A DNA stretch of 38,382 bases from Robiginitomaculum sp. (GTDB lineage: Bacteria; Pseudomonadota; Alphaproteobacteria; Caulobacterales; Maricaulaceae): positions 37,702 to 76,083 of the forward strand of contig NVXK01000019.1 of NCBI GenBank assembly GCA_002733905.1, given 5' to 3'. The notes under the pieces were generated by a model. It was given only the letters and a program-made list of their open reading frames with translations. It searched no databases and was not told where the DNA came from. The position numbers were made by a program, and so were the translations under genes. Shown one piece after another: positions 6,968 to 16,097 of the stretch. Every line of letters starts with the position of its first letter. Position 1 is the first letter of the stretch.

Positions 6968-8671
6968 TTAAGCGACATATTTCTTTTGGTGAGTATTGGG
7001 GGTGGATTTAAATTTACGTAGGAGTAAATTTAAGCTGTGTGTTTCATTGTTAATGTCATGGGTTGTTGCAGTTGATTCTTCCACCATCGCGGCATTTGTT
7101 TGTGTAAGTCTACCTACAGTTTGAACGGTTTCACTGATATCTGTTAGGGCGCTTGATTGTTTTTGTGAGGCGGTGGAAACTTCCTCGAAAAATTTATTGA
7201 AATTGCCAATTTGCTCAACGATTTCAGATATGGCTTCACCCGTGTTTTCCACTAATGCCGCGCCCCTCGAAACTTGGCTTGTACTTTTGGTAATCAAAGA
7301 TTTGATTTCTTTTGCGGCATTGGCAGAGCGTTGTGCGAGGTCGCGAACCTCTCTTGCGACAACAGCAAAACCACGGCCTTCTTCACCTGCTCTTGCGGCC
7401 TCTACGCCTGCATTTAAGGCAAGCAAGTTGGTTTGAAAGGCAATTTCATCGATAACACTAATGATGTTTGTAATTTCATCTGATGAGGATTGGATTTCTT
7501 GCATGGCTGTTGTGGCTTGGTTCATAAGTTGGTTGACAGATTTAACTTTTACACCTGCGCTGCGGATATCTACGCCTGCCAATTGCACTGATTTATCGGT
7601 TTCGTAGACGTTTTCTGTGATAAGGTTTAGGTTATCAGAAATGTTATCAATAGCCTGTGTTTGGTTTTCTGTACGTGTCGACAGATTATCCGAAGCGGTC
7701 GTTAAAGAGTGTATATTACTTTGAATGAAGTTGGACTTGTTTTGAATAGCGCTGATAAGTTGTGCTAGCATTTCAGTTGTTTTGTTGAAGTCATGACGTA
7801 AAACTTCATACTCGGTTGAATATGGGTTTTCTAATCGCATCGTTAAATCACCATTGGCAAGAGCGCCTAAACCGCCGCTGAGGTCTGCGACAACGCGGTC
7901 AAGCTCACGCGTATGCTCTTCACTTTTCCGTGCTGAAACTTTCATTTCTTCTTCAGCGAGGTGTGCGCGTTCTGCGTCGTTTTGTGCATTTTCCATTGCG
8001 ATAATAGAATCTTCTGTGGCGCGTTTTGCATTTGCAGCTTCAACCAATGCCTGCTCTTTTGAGAGATGGGCTTGGCGTTCTGCTTCCTTGGCAAGTTCTT
8101 GTGCACTTTCTGCTTTTCGCGCACCGTCGCTAGCTTCCTCACGGTCATTATCCGAACGCGCCAGTGTCTGTTGTAATTTGATACTTAGCCATACAAGGAC
8201 GGCTGTTTCGAGAATGAGGACAGCGGCATGTAACACAACGCGTATCAAATTTGTGCCCCCAGGGAAAATCCATGCAGGAATAATAAAATTGAGCGCGAGA
8301 TGATGAACCGCGACGACGGCCGCCCCCAGAAGAATTGTACGCCAGTCAAACATTCCTGCCACGATAGCTAGCGAAGCATAGAAATACATATGCATGTCAA
8401 TTTGCCAAGGATGCCCTTGGAATAGGAAAACCAATATACAGGCTTGAAGGACATATCCTGTCGCAACCAAATTTCGTGAGCTAGCAGATGTTTTCGCCAT
8501 TTTAACCGTTACGACACCTATAATGGCCGCCGCTAATGAGAGAGCGGTGGCAACATTGGTCTGGGTGGAACCGATAAGTAAGCCCATCATCAAAAACAGC
8601 GGCGCATGGATGAGTTGTCCGTAGGCAATGGGGACAATTGTTTGTTGCCGTAATTTATCGAGAGAGGTCAT
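6968..8671 (-). CDS. Methyl-accepting chemotaxis protein with polytopic membrane sensor
   Basis: A 567-residue chemoreceptor. Residues about 15-175 form some six membrane helices with almost no periplasmic loop; a conserved-looking His/Asp set sits here (HPWQIDMHMYFYASL at about 107-121 and HHLALNF at about 143-149), as in a group of alphaproteobacterial receptors that sense through the membrane. Residues 176-265 are a long Ala/Glu-rich coiled coil, followed by a HAMP-like piece (about 266-300, ANGDLTMRL) and the signalling domain, with the hairpin tip IDEIAFQTNLLALNAGVEAA and GEEGRGFAVVAREVRDLAQRS that binds CheA/CheW. The C-terminus lacks a CheR-binding pentapeptide. Its start overlaps the stop of the preceding small membrane-protein gene (ATGA), implying translational coupling. 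Ligand unknown. Confidence 0.93.
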   Translation of the reverse strand: MTSLDKLRQQTIVPIAYGQLIHAPLFLMMGLLIGSTQTNVATALSLAAAIIGVVTVKMAKTSASSRNLVATGYVLQACILVFLFQGHPWQIDMHMYFYASLAIVAGMFDWRTILLGAAVVAVHHLALNFIIPAWIFPGGTNLIRVVLHAAVLILETAVLVWLSIKLQQTLARSDNDREEASDGARKAESAQELAKEAERQAHLSKEQALVEAANAKRATEDSIIAMENAQNDAERAHLAEEEMKVSARKSEEHTRELDRVVADLSGGLGALANGDLTMRLENPYSTEYEVLRHDFNKTTEMLAQLISAIQNKSNFIQSNIHSLTTASDNLSTRTENQTQAIDNISDNLNLITENVYETDKSVQLAGVDIRSAGVKVKSVNQLMNQATTAMQEIQSSSDEITNIISVIDEIAFQTNLLALNAGVEAARAGEEGRGFAVVAREVRDLAQRSANAAKEIKSLITKSTSQVSRGAALVENTGEAISEIVEQIGNFNKFFEEVSTASQKQSSALTDISETVQTVGRLTQTNAAMVEESTATTHDINNETHSLNLLLRKFKSTPNTHQKKYVA

Positions 8672-9012
8672 GATATTTGCTCCGATTGTTTTTTAAAGGG
8701 TTGGTTAATGAGGGGACGTTTAGATGTGCATCCTGCTACGCCTTGGTAATTAATAACGAGAAGGGCACCTTGTTGTTTAAGGCGTGCGGGAAAACCAGGC
8801 GTGTCGCTCCAGAGAATATAGGCTCCGGGTAGACTGAGGGTATCCATCAAATACCCATCGGCATTGATGCTTGCCTGAACAATAGATTTTATCACAGTGT
8901 CGGGATTGAATATAACAATGACAGCCCCCTTTTCAGACGGCTTGAGTGTATAAAACACAATCGTACAGATGAAAACGAATATCATCAAAAATGATGGAAA
9001 AAATGAGCGCAC
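8668..9012 (-). CDS. Small membrane-anchored protein coupled to the chemoreceptor
   Basis: A protein of 114 residues, not recognised as any named family. It has one N-terminal membrane helix (about 4-22) and a short domain, probably periplasmic, with a strand-rich pattern (GAVIVIFNPDTV; ADGYLMDTLSLPGAYILWSDTPGF; GALLVINYQGVAGC). The start chosen is GTG at 9012, 7 bases behind GAAGGG; TTG at 9015 is an alternative. The stop TGA shares bases with the ATG of the chemoreceptor (8668-8671), so the two are almost certainly made together. As the receptor lacks a periplasmic domain, this protein could supply the sensing part; that is inference only. Confidence 0.7.
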   Translation of the reverse strand: MRSFFPSFLMIFVFICTIVFYTLKPSEKGAVIVIFNPDTVIKSIVQASINADGYLMDTLSLPGAYILWSDTPGFPARLKQQGALLVINYQGVAGCTSKRPLINQPFKKQSEQIS

Positions 9013-9353
9013 CAATCAACCCTTCAGTTGTACACTTCGTATTGCCTATACGTTATGGGGATATGGTAAATAAAATATTTATATGTACAAATATGCATAT
9101 AAAAAAACGCCAAATATGGCCTTTAAACACTTGTTAAATAATAATTTACAGGCATGCATTGAATGCTGTTTAGACAAATACACTAAGTAGAGTTATGCCT
9201 CAGCGTTACGGCGGGTGTGCTTGCGCCACGGTTCTTATAATGATTTTGCCAAGTTTCCAAATACTGGCTTCATACGAAGCTGACAATGGAAATCTACGTG
9301 TTAAATAAAATGATGTCAGGTTTCTGTAAGGTTGGTGTGCTATAAGAACATAT

Positions 9354-9373
9354 AAGCATTCTGGGAAATGCTT
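9354..9373. other. Small hairpin in the 553-bp leader before the adhesin
   Basis: AAGCATT (9354-9360) and AATGCTT (9367-9373) form a 7-bp perfect stem with a 6-base loop. The whole gap 9013-9568 is AT-rich, holds no credible gene and is unusually long for this window, so it may carry a long regulated leader of the adhesin. No named riboswitch recognised. Confidence 0.35.
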
Positions 9374-9568
9374 TGTATATTATAGTGTTAAATCAAGCGC
9401 TTATACTTAAAGTTGGGAGTAGTAGGGGGGAATTACAAGTCAAGATTATTGGGCGGGGGCTGCACGTTTAACGTCTGTATTACTGGCGTTGATATAGGTG
9501 CGCTCATGTCGTTTTGAATGTGTAGTGGACTTTACTATGCCTTGGGAACCACAACGGGATGACTAATA

Positions 9569-12214
9569 ATGACGAATTTTAACTTACAAAATCAATCTGT
9601 AAAAACAAAACAATATTTACTCACAACGACGCGGCTCGGCGCCATTGCACTGACCACTCTCTTTTCAATGAATATATATGGTGCCGCACAGGCGCAAACG
9701 GGCCCTAACACATCACCTGGATGTAATTCAACATTACCAACTGGTGCATCAGCAATGGGAACACAATATGCGACGCAATGTGGTGATGACGCCGATGCTT
9801 CTTCAGCATTATCAACAGCTATTGGCGCGAGTTCAGAGGCCTCTGGCATACAAGCCGTCGCGCTTGGTTTCAACGCTGTAGCTGGAGCCGATAATGGAAC
9901 GGCCATTGGCGCAAATACAAATGTTACTGCCCCTGGCGGTGTCGCAGTTGGGGCAAGCGCGTCGGCTGGGAATGTTTCAGTGAGTTTAGGGTTTTCTGCA
10001 GATGCTTCGGGGGCAAGAGCAATCGCGATTGGGTATGACGCGGCGGCAACCCACTATCGTTCAATTGCTATTGGTGAGCAGGTATCTACAACCCGCGACA
10101 ATCAAGTTGTCTTGGGATCGGCTTCACACACGCTAACAATAGCGGGTGTTACCTCCACAATCTCAACGGCTGCACAAATGGGTGCGACCCAAGTCCTTAC
10201 AACGGATGCAAGCGGTAATATCGCAGCAAGCAGCGTCGATTTATCAGGCATTGCTACGAATACGACAAATATCACGACGTTAAACGGGTTGATATCCGAA
10301 GGGCCGGGCGTAGCTTCAATTCGAGTTGGGAGTTCTGCAAGTGCGACTGGTGATAGATCCGTGGCGTTAGGTGATCAGGCAAATGCTATTGGTGAGAACT
10401 CAATCGCTCTTGGCCTCGCGGCATCAACGTCCGCAACCGCTTCAATTGCGCTTGGCCATGGTGCAGTATCTAGTAACACTGCTGCAGTCGCGTTGGGGAG
10501 ATCATCAAGCGCTTCCGGTGATAGTTCCGTTGCGCTTGGTAGTAATGCATCCGCAACGCATGGTGCATCTGTTGCGATTGGTTTTACTGCGAGTACAAGT
10601 CGTGACAATCAAATTGTTTTGGGTGGTTCATTTCATACCTTAACAGTTGCAGGTGTAACCTCTACGGCTTCAATAGCGGCGCAAACAGGATCGACTCAAG
10701 TACTCACGACCGATTCAAACGGTAATATCGCAACGAGTAGTGTCGATTTAGGTGGCATCGCAACGAATGCATCAGGTATTTATGCGAATATGCAAACCCT
10801 TAATACGCATACAACAGGCATTGCAGCAAATTTAGCAAGTATTGGTGTTCATCAAACAAACATTGGTACAAACACAACGGGCATTGCTGCTAATCTAATG
10901 AGTATTGGTGTTATTCAAACAGGGGTTACGAGTAACCAAGCGAGTATTGCGACGAATGTAATGGATATTGCGAGCAACACAAATGCAATTGCCGGAATTA
11001 GTACGAATACAAATAATGTGACTATAATCAACCAACTGATTTCTGCGGGTGCTAACGCAAATTCAATTCAGGTTGGTGAAAACGCTGAAGCCACGCAAGA
11101 AGGCGCAACGGCGGTAGGTGATAGTGCAAAAGCGACATCTGTAGGTGCAACAGCAATTGGATCGGGGGCGATTGCTTCTGGGTCAACGGCGGTAGGTGCA
11201 AATGCGATGGCAACAGGTGCAAATAGTGCTGCCTATGGGCGCGATAGTGCCGCAACAGGTGACGGCTCGAGTGCGCTGGGCGAGAATTCAATTGCAAGCG
11301 GTCTTAACGCCACTGCTGTTGGTGAAGCGGCCTATGCTGACGCAGAAAATGCAACGGCAATCGGTCGAGGATCACGGGCGACGCATCTGAATTCCATGGC
11401 AATTGGTGCAGGTGTTAACACTGGGTTTGCTAATCAAATCGTAATCGGTTTAGCGTCGCAAACTCTAACCGTATCTGGATTATCAAGCGCAGCTAGCCTT
11501 GCGGCACAAGGGAGTGTTACGGGTCTCGTGACAACAGATGCCAATGGTAATCTCGCGTCTGATGGTGGTGCTATGCAAACTCAGGTGTCTGCTAATGCAA
11601 CAAGCACAGCCGCTAATGCAACAGGTATTGCGACAAATGCTGCGGGTATCGCAAGTAATTCTACTGGCATTGCAACCAATGCCGCAGGCATTACAGCAAA
11701 TACCACTGATATAGGTACAAACACATCAGCAATCGCGACGAATACAAGCGGTATTGGGGCGAATGCAACGGCGATCACAACCAATACAACAACGATTGCA
11801 GGTATTACGACCAACGCGGCAGCGAACACAACGGCGATTGCACTCAATACGACCGGAGTATCTGATAATGCTACGGCAATCATGCTCAATACAGGTGGTA
11901 TTGATAGTAATCGGGCTGGCATAGCGAGTAATCTTGGGCTCATTCTTGGCAATACTGCAAAAATTAATGAGGTGAGAGAAGGTCTTGCTTCGGTCGCAGC
12001 TATTCCTGATTTGTATTTGCAACGCGGTGAAAAATGGACAGCAGCGGGCGGCATTTCAACTTATGATGACGGTTATGGCGGTGTTGAATTTGGCTTTGGC
12101 GGCGGTGTACAATACCGTGTCGGAGACAAGACAAGCCATACGGCCATAGGTATTGTTGCCGGCGTGTCGGGAAGTACATACACGACTCGCCTTCAAGTAA
12201 GGTTCGGCGGTTAA
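9569..12214 (+). CDS. Trimeric autotransporter adhesin (YadA-like)
   Basis: An 881-residue surface adhesin. A long signal sequence ends near residue 43 (AAQAQ). The head consists of YadA-type repeats (patterns like SxAxGxxAxAIG and VALGxxAxA) at about 70-175, 250-340 and 495-620. Each block closes with a near-identical unit of about 50 residues: DNQVVLG near 177, DNQIVLG near 345 and ANQIVIG near 621, each followed by a TLTxxGxxS stretch and then TTDxxGN. A stalk of 7-residue-like Asn/Thr/Ile repeats (INTTGIATN style) runs about 400-480 and 670-790, and the C-terminal anchor about 790-881 (INEVREGLASVAAIP, then alternating barrel strands). The chain ends RLQVRFGG, two residues beyond the usual terminal aromatic. 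Such proteins trimerise in the outer membrane and bind surfaces or hosts. A terminator hairpin follows, then a two-component pair on the same strand. Confidence 0.93.
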   Translation: MTNFNLQNQSVKTKQYLLTTTRLGAIALTTLFSMNIYGAAQAQTGPNTSPGCNSTLPTGASAMGTQYATQCGDDADASSALSTAIGASSEASGIQAVALGFNAVAGADNGTAIGANTNVTAPGGVAVGASASAGNVSVSLGFSADASGARAIAIGYDAAATHYRSIAIGEQVSTTRDNQVVLGSASHTLTIAGVTSTISTAAQMGATQVLTTDASGNIAASSVDLSGIATNTTNITTLNGLISEGPGVASIRVGSSASATGDRSVALGDQANAIGENSIALGLAASTSATASIALGHGAVSSNTAAVALGRSSSASGDSSVALGSNASATHGASVAIGFTASTSRDNQIVLGGSFHTLTVAGVTSTASIAAQTGSTQVLTTDSNGNIATSSVDLGGIATNASGIYANMQTLNTHTTGIAANLASIGVHQTNIGTNTTGIAANLMSIGVIQTGVTSNQASIATNVMDIASNTNAIAGISTNTNNVTIINQLISAGANANSIQVGENAEATQEGATAVGDSAKATSVGATAIGSGAIASGSTAVGANAMATGANSAAYGRDSAATGDGSSALGENSIASGLNATAVGEAAYADAENATAIGRGSRATHLNSMAIGAGVNTGFANQIVIGLASQTLTVSGLSSAASLAAQGSVTGLVTTDANGNLASDGGAMQTQVSANATSTAANATGIATNAAGIASNSTGIATNAAGITANTTDIGTNTSAIATNTSGIGANATAITTNTTTIAGITTNAAANTTAIALNTTGVSDNATAIMLNTGGIDSNRAGIASNLGLILGNTAKINEVREGLASVAAIPDLYLQRGEKWTAAGGISTYDDGYGGVEFGFGGGVQYRVGDKTSHTAIGIVAGVSGSTYTTRLQVRFGG

Positions 12215-12224
12215 GTCAAAATAT

Positions 12225-12254
12225 GATGCATACGGTTTTACAGCCGTATGCATC
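12225..12254 (+). terminator. Hairpin after the adhesin gene
   Basis: GATGCATACGG (12225-12235) and CCGTATGCATC (12244-12254) form a perfect 11-bp stem with an 8-base loop, 10 bases after the adhesin stop, followed within 12 bases by T-rich sequence. Likely terminator separating the adhesin from the two-component genes. Confidence 0.7.
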
Positions 12255-12414
12255 AATACGATATTTCTGTTTTCATTTTAACGTCTAAAGCTACTCACGT
12301 AATTGCGCTACATATCTTGGCGCAAATCAATGGATTATTAGCTTTGTGGAAGTCTGAAATAAGAGTGAGAACAGTCAATCTGTTTGCAATGTAAGAATTA
12401 TAGAAATAAATAAT

Positions 12415-13071
12415 ATGCGTATTCTCCTCGTTGAAGACGACCAACAATTCGGACATTCGATTCACAGGGCCATCAAGAGTGAAGGCTATGCGTCGGATTG
12501 GGTGCAAACGTGTGAGGACGCGACAATTGCGATTAACGACGGGCATTTTGATGTTATCATTTTAGATTGGGAACTACCGGATAATCAGGGTACGCAATGG
12601 CTTGAACAAAAAAGGGCGCAAGGCATGGATATCCCAACCTTAATGATGACAGCACGCAGAAGCAGTGCCGATAAAGTCATTGGACTAGATAAAGGTGCCG
12701 ATGATTATGTAACGAAACCATTCGATCTAGATGAATTTTTTGCACGAATACGCGCGTTGTTACGGCGGGGCACTGTCAAGTCATCGCGAATAATCAAAAC
12801 AAAGCATATGGAAATTAACCCAGACACATCAGTTGTTCAGATAAATGAAACAGATATTCTTTTGTCAAAAGCAGAGCTAGATCTACTTGTGATACTCGCA
12901 AATCGTTCGGGGGAATTTGTCTCGAAGCGACACTTAGAGAACGCCTTGTATGATTGGGATAGCGCTGTTACACCGAACGCGATTGAGGTGCAAATCTCCC
13001 GACTTCGTAAAAAAGTCGGGGCCAATTTGATAAAAACACAAAGAAATTTTGGCTATAAACTGGAAAAATAA
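12415..13071 (+). CDS. OmpR-family response regulator (QseB/TctD-like)
   Basis: A 218-residue two-domain regulator. The receiver (1-115) has the acidic pocket E7-D8-D9, phospho-acceptor Asp51 in VIILDWELPD, the conserved Thr in LMMTARR and Lys in YVTKPF. The winged-helix DNA-binding domain (about 125-218) contains LLSKAELDLLVILANRSG, AVTPNAIEVQISRLRKKVG and a C-terminal hairpin GYKLEK. It overlaps the kinase gene by one base (TAATG), so the two form a cognate pair. Targets are unknown; the neighbouring adhesin gene is an obvious candidate. No strong Shine-Dalgarno precedes the ATG. Confidence 0.94.
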   Translation: MRILLVEDDQQFGHSIHRAIKSEGYASDWVQTCEDATIAINDGHFDVIILDWELPDNQGTQWLEQKRAQGMDIPTLMMTARRSSADKVIGLDKGADDYVTKPFDLDEFFARIRALLRRGTVKSSRIIKTKHMEINPDTSVVQINETDILLSKAELDLLVILANRSGEFVSKRHLENALYDWDSAVTPNAIEVQISRLRKKVGANLIKTQRNFGYKLEK

Positions 13072-14429
13072 TGTTTAATTTACGTGTAAAACTTCTCGGC
13101 GTTCTTACACTTCTTTATGTATTGATCACGGCGTGTATTTATCATTACATAAATGCTGACAAAGTGAATAAGATGACGGAGTTTGAATATAATAATTTAG
13201 ACGCCCAAGCAAAAATTATGGGTCAGTGGATCAACAAGCAAGGTGGCTGTACGCAACCTAGTCCAGATTTACATTTCAATGAATTTACTGCTGAATCTTT
13301 TTTTGTCTCTGGTATAGCTTATCGTGTGATTTGTAAAAACAATGGCTTTTCTATAGAGACTTACGCATTCCCCAAATTAGATAATATTGACGGATTTCTT
13401 GATACTTACGAAGATGAAGAAGGGGATGGCTGGTTTGTTTTAGAGCGCAACCTCAATAATGGAAAATTCATAATCGCGCTAAAAGAACGTTCTACTGGTG
13501 TGTGGTTTATAGAGACAAGCACGCTTGTAATGGTGATTTTGATGCCGTTTTTTGTGATGGTCGTTTTGTATTTTTCCATTGCGTTTCTTTTACGCCCGCT
13601 CAACCAATTAACGAATGTAGTTGTTAGCAGCCCAGACACTTTAGAAAATTTAAACGTCGCACCAGAGTTAGCGCAAATAAAGGCAGCTTTTTTAAAACTC
13701 AGAAATGAGCAAACTCATACACTTTCGATAAAAAAAATCGCATTGAAAAACGAACGCAGTTTTACTGCTAACGCTGCCCATGAATTATTAACACCACTCG
13801 CCGCAATTAAAGCCGAAGTTCAATTACAACAACGTTTAACCGAAGACGAAACTTTATATGACGGTTTAAGTGAAATTTTATTACGGGCAAATCGGGCAAT
13901 CAAAACTGTCGACCAATTGATAACATTGGGAAGGTTAGAGCCTGGGCATAAACCAAAAAATATATCGCCAATCAATCTCAACATAATGATAAATGATATT
14001 CTCGACGATTTGCGCCTCGATATTAAAACGCAAAATTTTCAAATAACCACGTCCCTACCACAAGATCATATTATCATAGCTTCCGCGGTATTGATTGACA
14101 CCCTCTTACGTAACCTATTGCAAAATACTATCAATTATACACCGTATGGTAGGGGTATTGAGATAATATCTCGCGAAGAGAACAACGCCATTTACTTGGC
14201 AATTGCAAATGACTGCAATGAGCTTCCAGAATATTTAACAGATCATATTTTTGACCGCTTTGTTCGTGGCCCGCACGAAAGCGAAACGGGTAGCGGTCTT
14301 GGTTTATCGATTGCACAAAAAATTGCATTGGTACACGATACGCAACTCGTACACTCTGTAAGTAAAAATCGAAAATATATAACCTTCTCTATCAGACTGC
14401 CTGATGGCAATGCCGTTGAGGCAGGTTGA
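13071..14429 (+). CDS. Sensor histidine kinase (QseC-like)
   Basis: A 452-residue membrane kinase. Helix 1 is about residues 7-25, a periplasmic sensor of about 120 residues follows, then helix 2 at about 147-174, a short HAMP-like linker, the dimerisation/phosphorylation helix with His237 in FTANAAHELLTPLAAIKAE (the QseC/TctE style), and the ATPase domain with N-box LLRNLLQNTINYTPYG and G2 box GSGLGLSIAQKIA. The G1 box is degenerate: where DxGxG is expected the sequence reads IANDCNELPEYL, lacking both glycines. The F-box DRFVRG is kept. Ligand unknown. The gene starts on the last base of the regulator gene's stop codon. Confidence 0.93.
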   Translation: MFNLRVKLLGVLTLLYVLITACIYHYINADKVNKMTEFEYNNLDAQAKIMGQWINKQGGCTQPSPDLHFNEFTAESFFVSGIAYRVICKNNGFSIETYAFPKLDNIDGFLDTYEDEEGDGWFVLERNLNNGKFIIALKERSTGVWFIETSTLVMVILMPFFVMVVLYFSIAFLLRPLNQLTNVVVSSPDTLENLNVAPELAQIKAAFLKLRNEQTHTLSIKKIALKNERSFTANAAHELLTPLAAIKAEVQLQQRLTEDETLYDGLSEILLRANRAIKTVDQLITLGRLEPGHKPKNISPINLNIMINDILDDLRLDIKTQNFQITTSLPQDHIIIASAVLIDTLLRNLLQNTINYTPYGRGIEIISREENNAIYLAIANDCNELPEYLTDHIFDRFVRGPHESETGSGLGLSIAQKIALVHDTQLVHSVSKNRKYITFSIRLPDGNAVEAG

Positions 14430-14540
14430 AAGTTGAGCTTAAGAAAGCGCGCATTCATTCGTTCAATGTTGTGTAAGCGTACAAGCGATGTGACGGTGGC
14501 GTGTAGAGGGGGCCGTAAATATAATTTACTACCGTTTTGC

Positions 14541-14588
14541 CACTTCCCCCCTATCATGGATAAAATCCATTTTGATAGAGGGGAAGTG
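14541..14588. terminator. Long hairpin between the kinase and flagellin genes
   Basis: CACTTCCCC (14541-14549) pairs with GGGGAAGTG (14580-14588), with further inner pairing CTATC/GATAG and TGGAT/ATCCA around a short loop. It lies between convergent genes and probably ends transcription from both; there is no long T-tract. Confidence 0.65.
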
Positions 14589-14637
14589 CTTAGTCAGTGT
14601 CATTAGACAGTTGGTAAATGCTCAATGAGCACTAAAA

Positions 14638-15885
14638 CTATCTAAAGAGTGTGAGTAGTGATTGTGGTGCTTGGTTAGCGATTGAAAGTGCTTGAACACC
14701 TAATTGTTGCTGAACTTGAAGAGACTGCAAGCGAGCAGAAGCTTCTTCCATGTCCGCATCAACCATTGCGCCAATACCAACCTTCATTGAATCCATTAGT
14801 GAATTCACGAATTCGTCTTGAACTTCAATGCTTTTTTGTGCTGAACCGAATGATGACGCAGCATCAATTGCAGTCGCCAATAACGCATCAATAGCAGCAA
14901 GTGCATCAGTAGCACCTTGAGCCGTTGAAACATCTAAAGTATCAAGAGCGGCAAGACCACCAGCAGCTTTAGCTTCAACAGCGTCAGCAGCTTCAACAGC
15001 AGCAGCTGTAGATTCTGTGGTAATAGTTGTGCCATCACCAAGACTTGTATTACTAAATGTAAGAACTGTATCATTTGTAGATGGATCAGCTTGCGTTACA
15101 AAACTAGCACTTGCACCGGATATACCATCAAGACTAGATGTTAACGCGGCAGCAACCTCAGTGATTGTGTCACCTTCAACAGATGTATAGCTATAGTCAG
15201 TACCATCTACTGTAACTTTAAATTCGTCACCGACGTTAATATCACCAGCATCAAAAGTTACCGTAGCAGTTGCACCATTATTAACGGTACTCCCACTCGC
15301 AACAGCGAAACCAGCATCGCCACTTGACATTGCAGCAGCAGCAGCAGCAGTAACAGCCGCAGCAGCAGTAATCTCTCCGTTTGTTTCTAAGCTAGCTCTA
15401 CCAACATTGATATTTGTCGCGGTAACGCTACCAGAAGAATCACGATCAAGTGAAGCAAGAACATTGATAGAACCCTCACCTTTAATAAGGTTTTGGCCGT
15501 TAAACTGCGCAGCACCAACGATATTATCGATAGATGTTTTAAGAGCAGCAACGTCAGTTTGGATTTTTGAACGATCTACATTTTCTTCTTGAGCAGCAAC
15601 AATTAAACCTTTCATTTCTGTAAGAAGTTCAACAGTTTTTTCAGATGCAGCACGTGCAACACCAACGGTTGCTGAACCAAGGTTCAATGAGTCTGAGATT
15701 TTATCGAAAGAAGCAACGTCTGAAGTCATTACTGTTGAAATCGCATAGATAGCAGCATTGTCTTTCGCATTTGCTACTTTCTTACCAGTTGAGATTTCGT
15801 TTTGTACTTGGTTCATACCTTTGTTGATTCCCCGAAGAGTTTCAAGAGCTACCATAGCACTAGAGTTTGTTAGAATACTGGACAT
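14638..15885 (-). CDS. Flagellin
   Basis: A 415-residue filament protein. The conserved N-terminal D0/D1 helices (about 1-150, SSILTNSSAMVALETL, EISTGKKVANAKDNAAIYAIS) and C-terminal helices (about 345-415, ASARLQSLQVQQQLGVQALS, QSLLTLFR) closely match Rhodobacterales/Hyphomonadaceae-type flagellins. Between them lies a variable part of some 190 residues, rich in Ala, Thr and Ser, with a beta-rich module (about 205-290, FDAGDINVGDEFKVTVDGT). Caulobacter flagellins have about 270 residues and lack most of this, so the filament surface carries an extra domain. No Cys or Trp, as usual. The ribosome site is AAGGG about 11 bases before the ATG. No other flagellar genes are in the window, and no sigma-54 site was seen upstream; a CtrA-like box lies about 200 bp upstream. 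Confidence 0.94.
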   Translation of the reverse strand: MSSILTNSSAMVALETLRGINKGMNQVQNEISTGKKVANAKDNAAIYAISTVMTSDVASFDKISDSLNLGSATVGVARAASEKTVELLTEMKGLIVAAQEENVDRSKIQTDVAALKTSIDNIVGAAQFNGQNLIKGEGSINVLASLDRDSSGSVTATNINVGRASLETNGEITAAAAVTAAAAAAMSSGDAGFAVASGSTVNNGATATVTFDAGDINVGDEFKVTVDGTDYSYTSVEGDTITEVAAALTSSLDGISGASASFVTQADPSTNDTVLTFSNTSLGDGTTITTESTAAAVEAADAVEAKAAGGLAALDTLDVSTAQGATDALAAIDALLATAIDAASSFGSAQKSIEVQDEFVNSLMDSMKVGIGAMVDADMEEASARLQSLQVQQQLGVQALSIANQAPQSLLTLFR

Positions 15886-16024
15886 TATTTATCACCCTTT
15901 ATATGCTTCGTTATGAAACATATTCCAATTTATAGCTCCAATTAAGGAACTCCCCATCGCCTGATTATACCCACCATTGAATATATTCATTGTGCGAAGT
16001 TATTTAAATCATCCTGATGTGAAA

Positions 16025-16039
16025 ATCGTATTTTACGAT
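16025..16039. promoter_or_regulatory. Inverted repeat upstream of flagellin
   Basis: ATCGTA (16025-16030), TTT, TACGAT (16034-16039) is a perfect 6-3-6 inverted repeat about 140 bp upstream of the flagellin start; possibly an operator. The gap 15886-16364 shows no gene. Confidence 0.35.
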
Positions 16040-16082
16040 AAAGGTCTTTCCTAGACCAGAGCTGTAAACTACACGACCAAAG

Positions 16083-16097
16083 TTAAATAAAGTTTAA
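16083..16097 (+). promoter_or_regulatory. CtrA-like box upstream of flagellin
   Basis: TTAA (16083-16086), seven bases, TTAA (16094-16097). It matches the core CtrA consensus but is followed by G, not C, and lies in AT-rich sequence about 200 bp from the flagellin start, so a chance match is possible. Confidence 0.35.

Noticed and set aside
7854-8303. 149-codon open frame opposite the chemoreceptor
   Set aside because: Ser/Ala/Arg-rich shadow of the coiled-coil region.
9194-9307. 37-codon open frame in the adhesin leader
   Set aside because: No ribosome site and no conserved feature; length expected by chance.
9013-9568. Riboswitch or replication origin
   Set aside because: No recognised aptamer fold or DnaA boxes; only a short hairpin and AT-rich sequence.
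11581-12054. 157-codon antisense open frame in the adhesin gene
   Set aside because: Low-complexity product mirrored from the repetitive adhesin codons; no ribosome site or family likeness.
16025-16039. Sigma-54 promoter for flagellin
   Set aside because: No GG-N10-GC element with the right neighbours was found upstream; only an inverted repeat is present.
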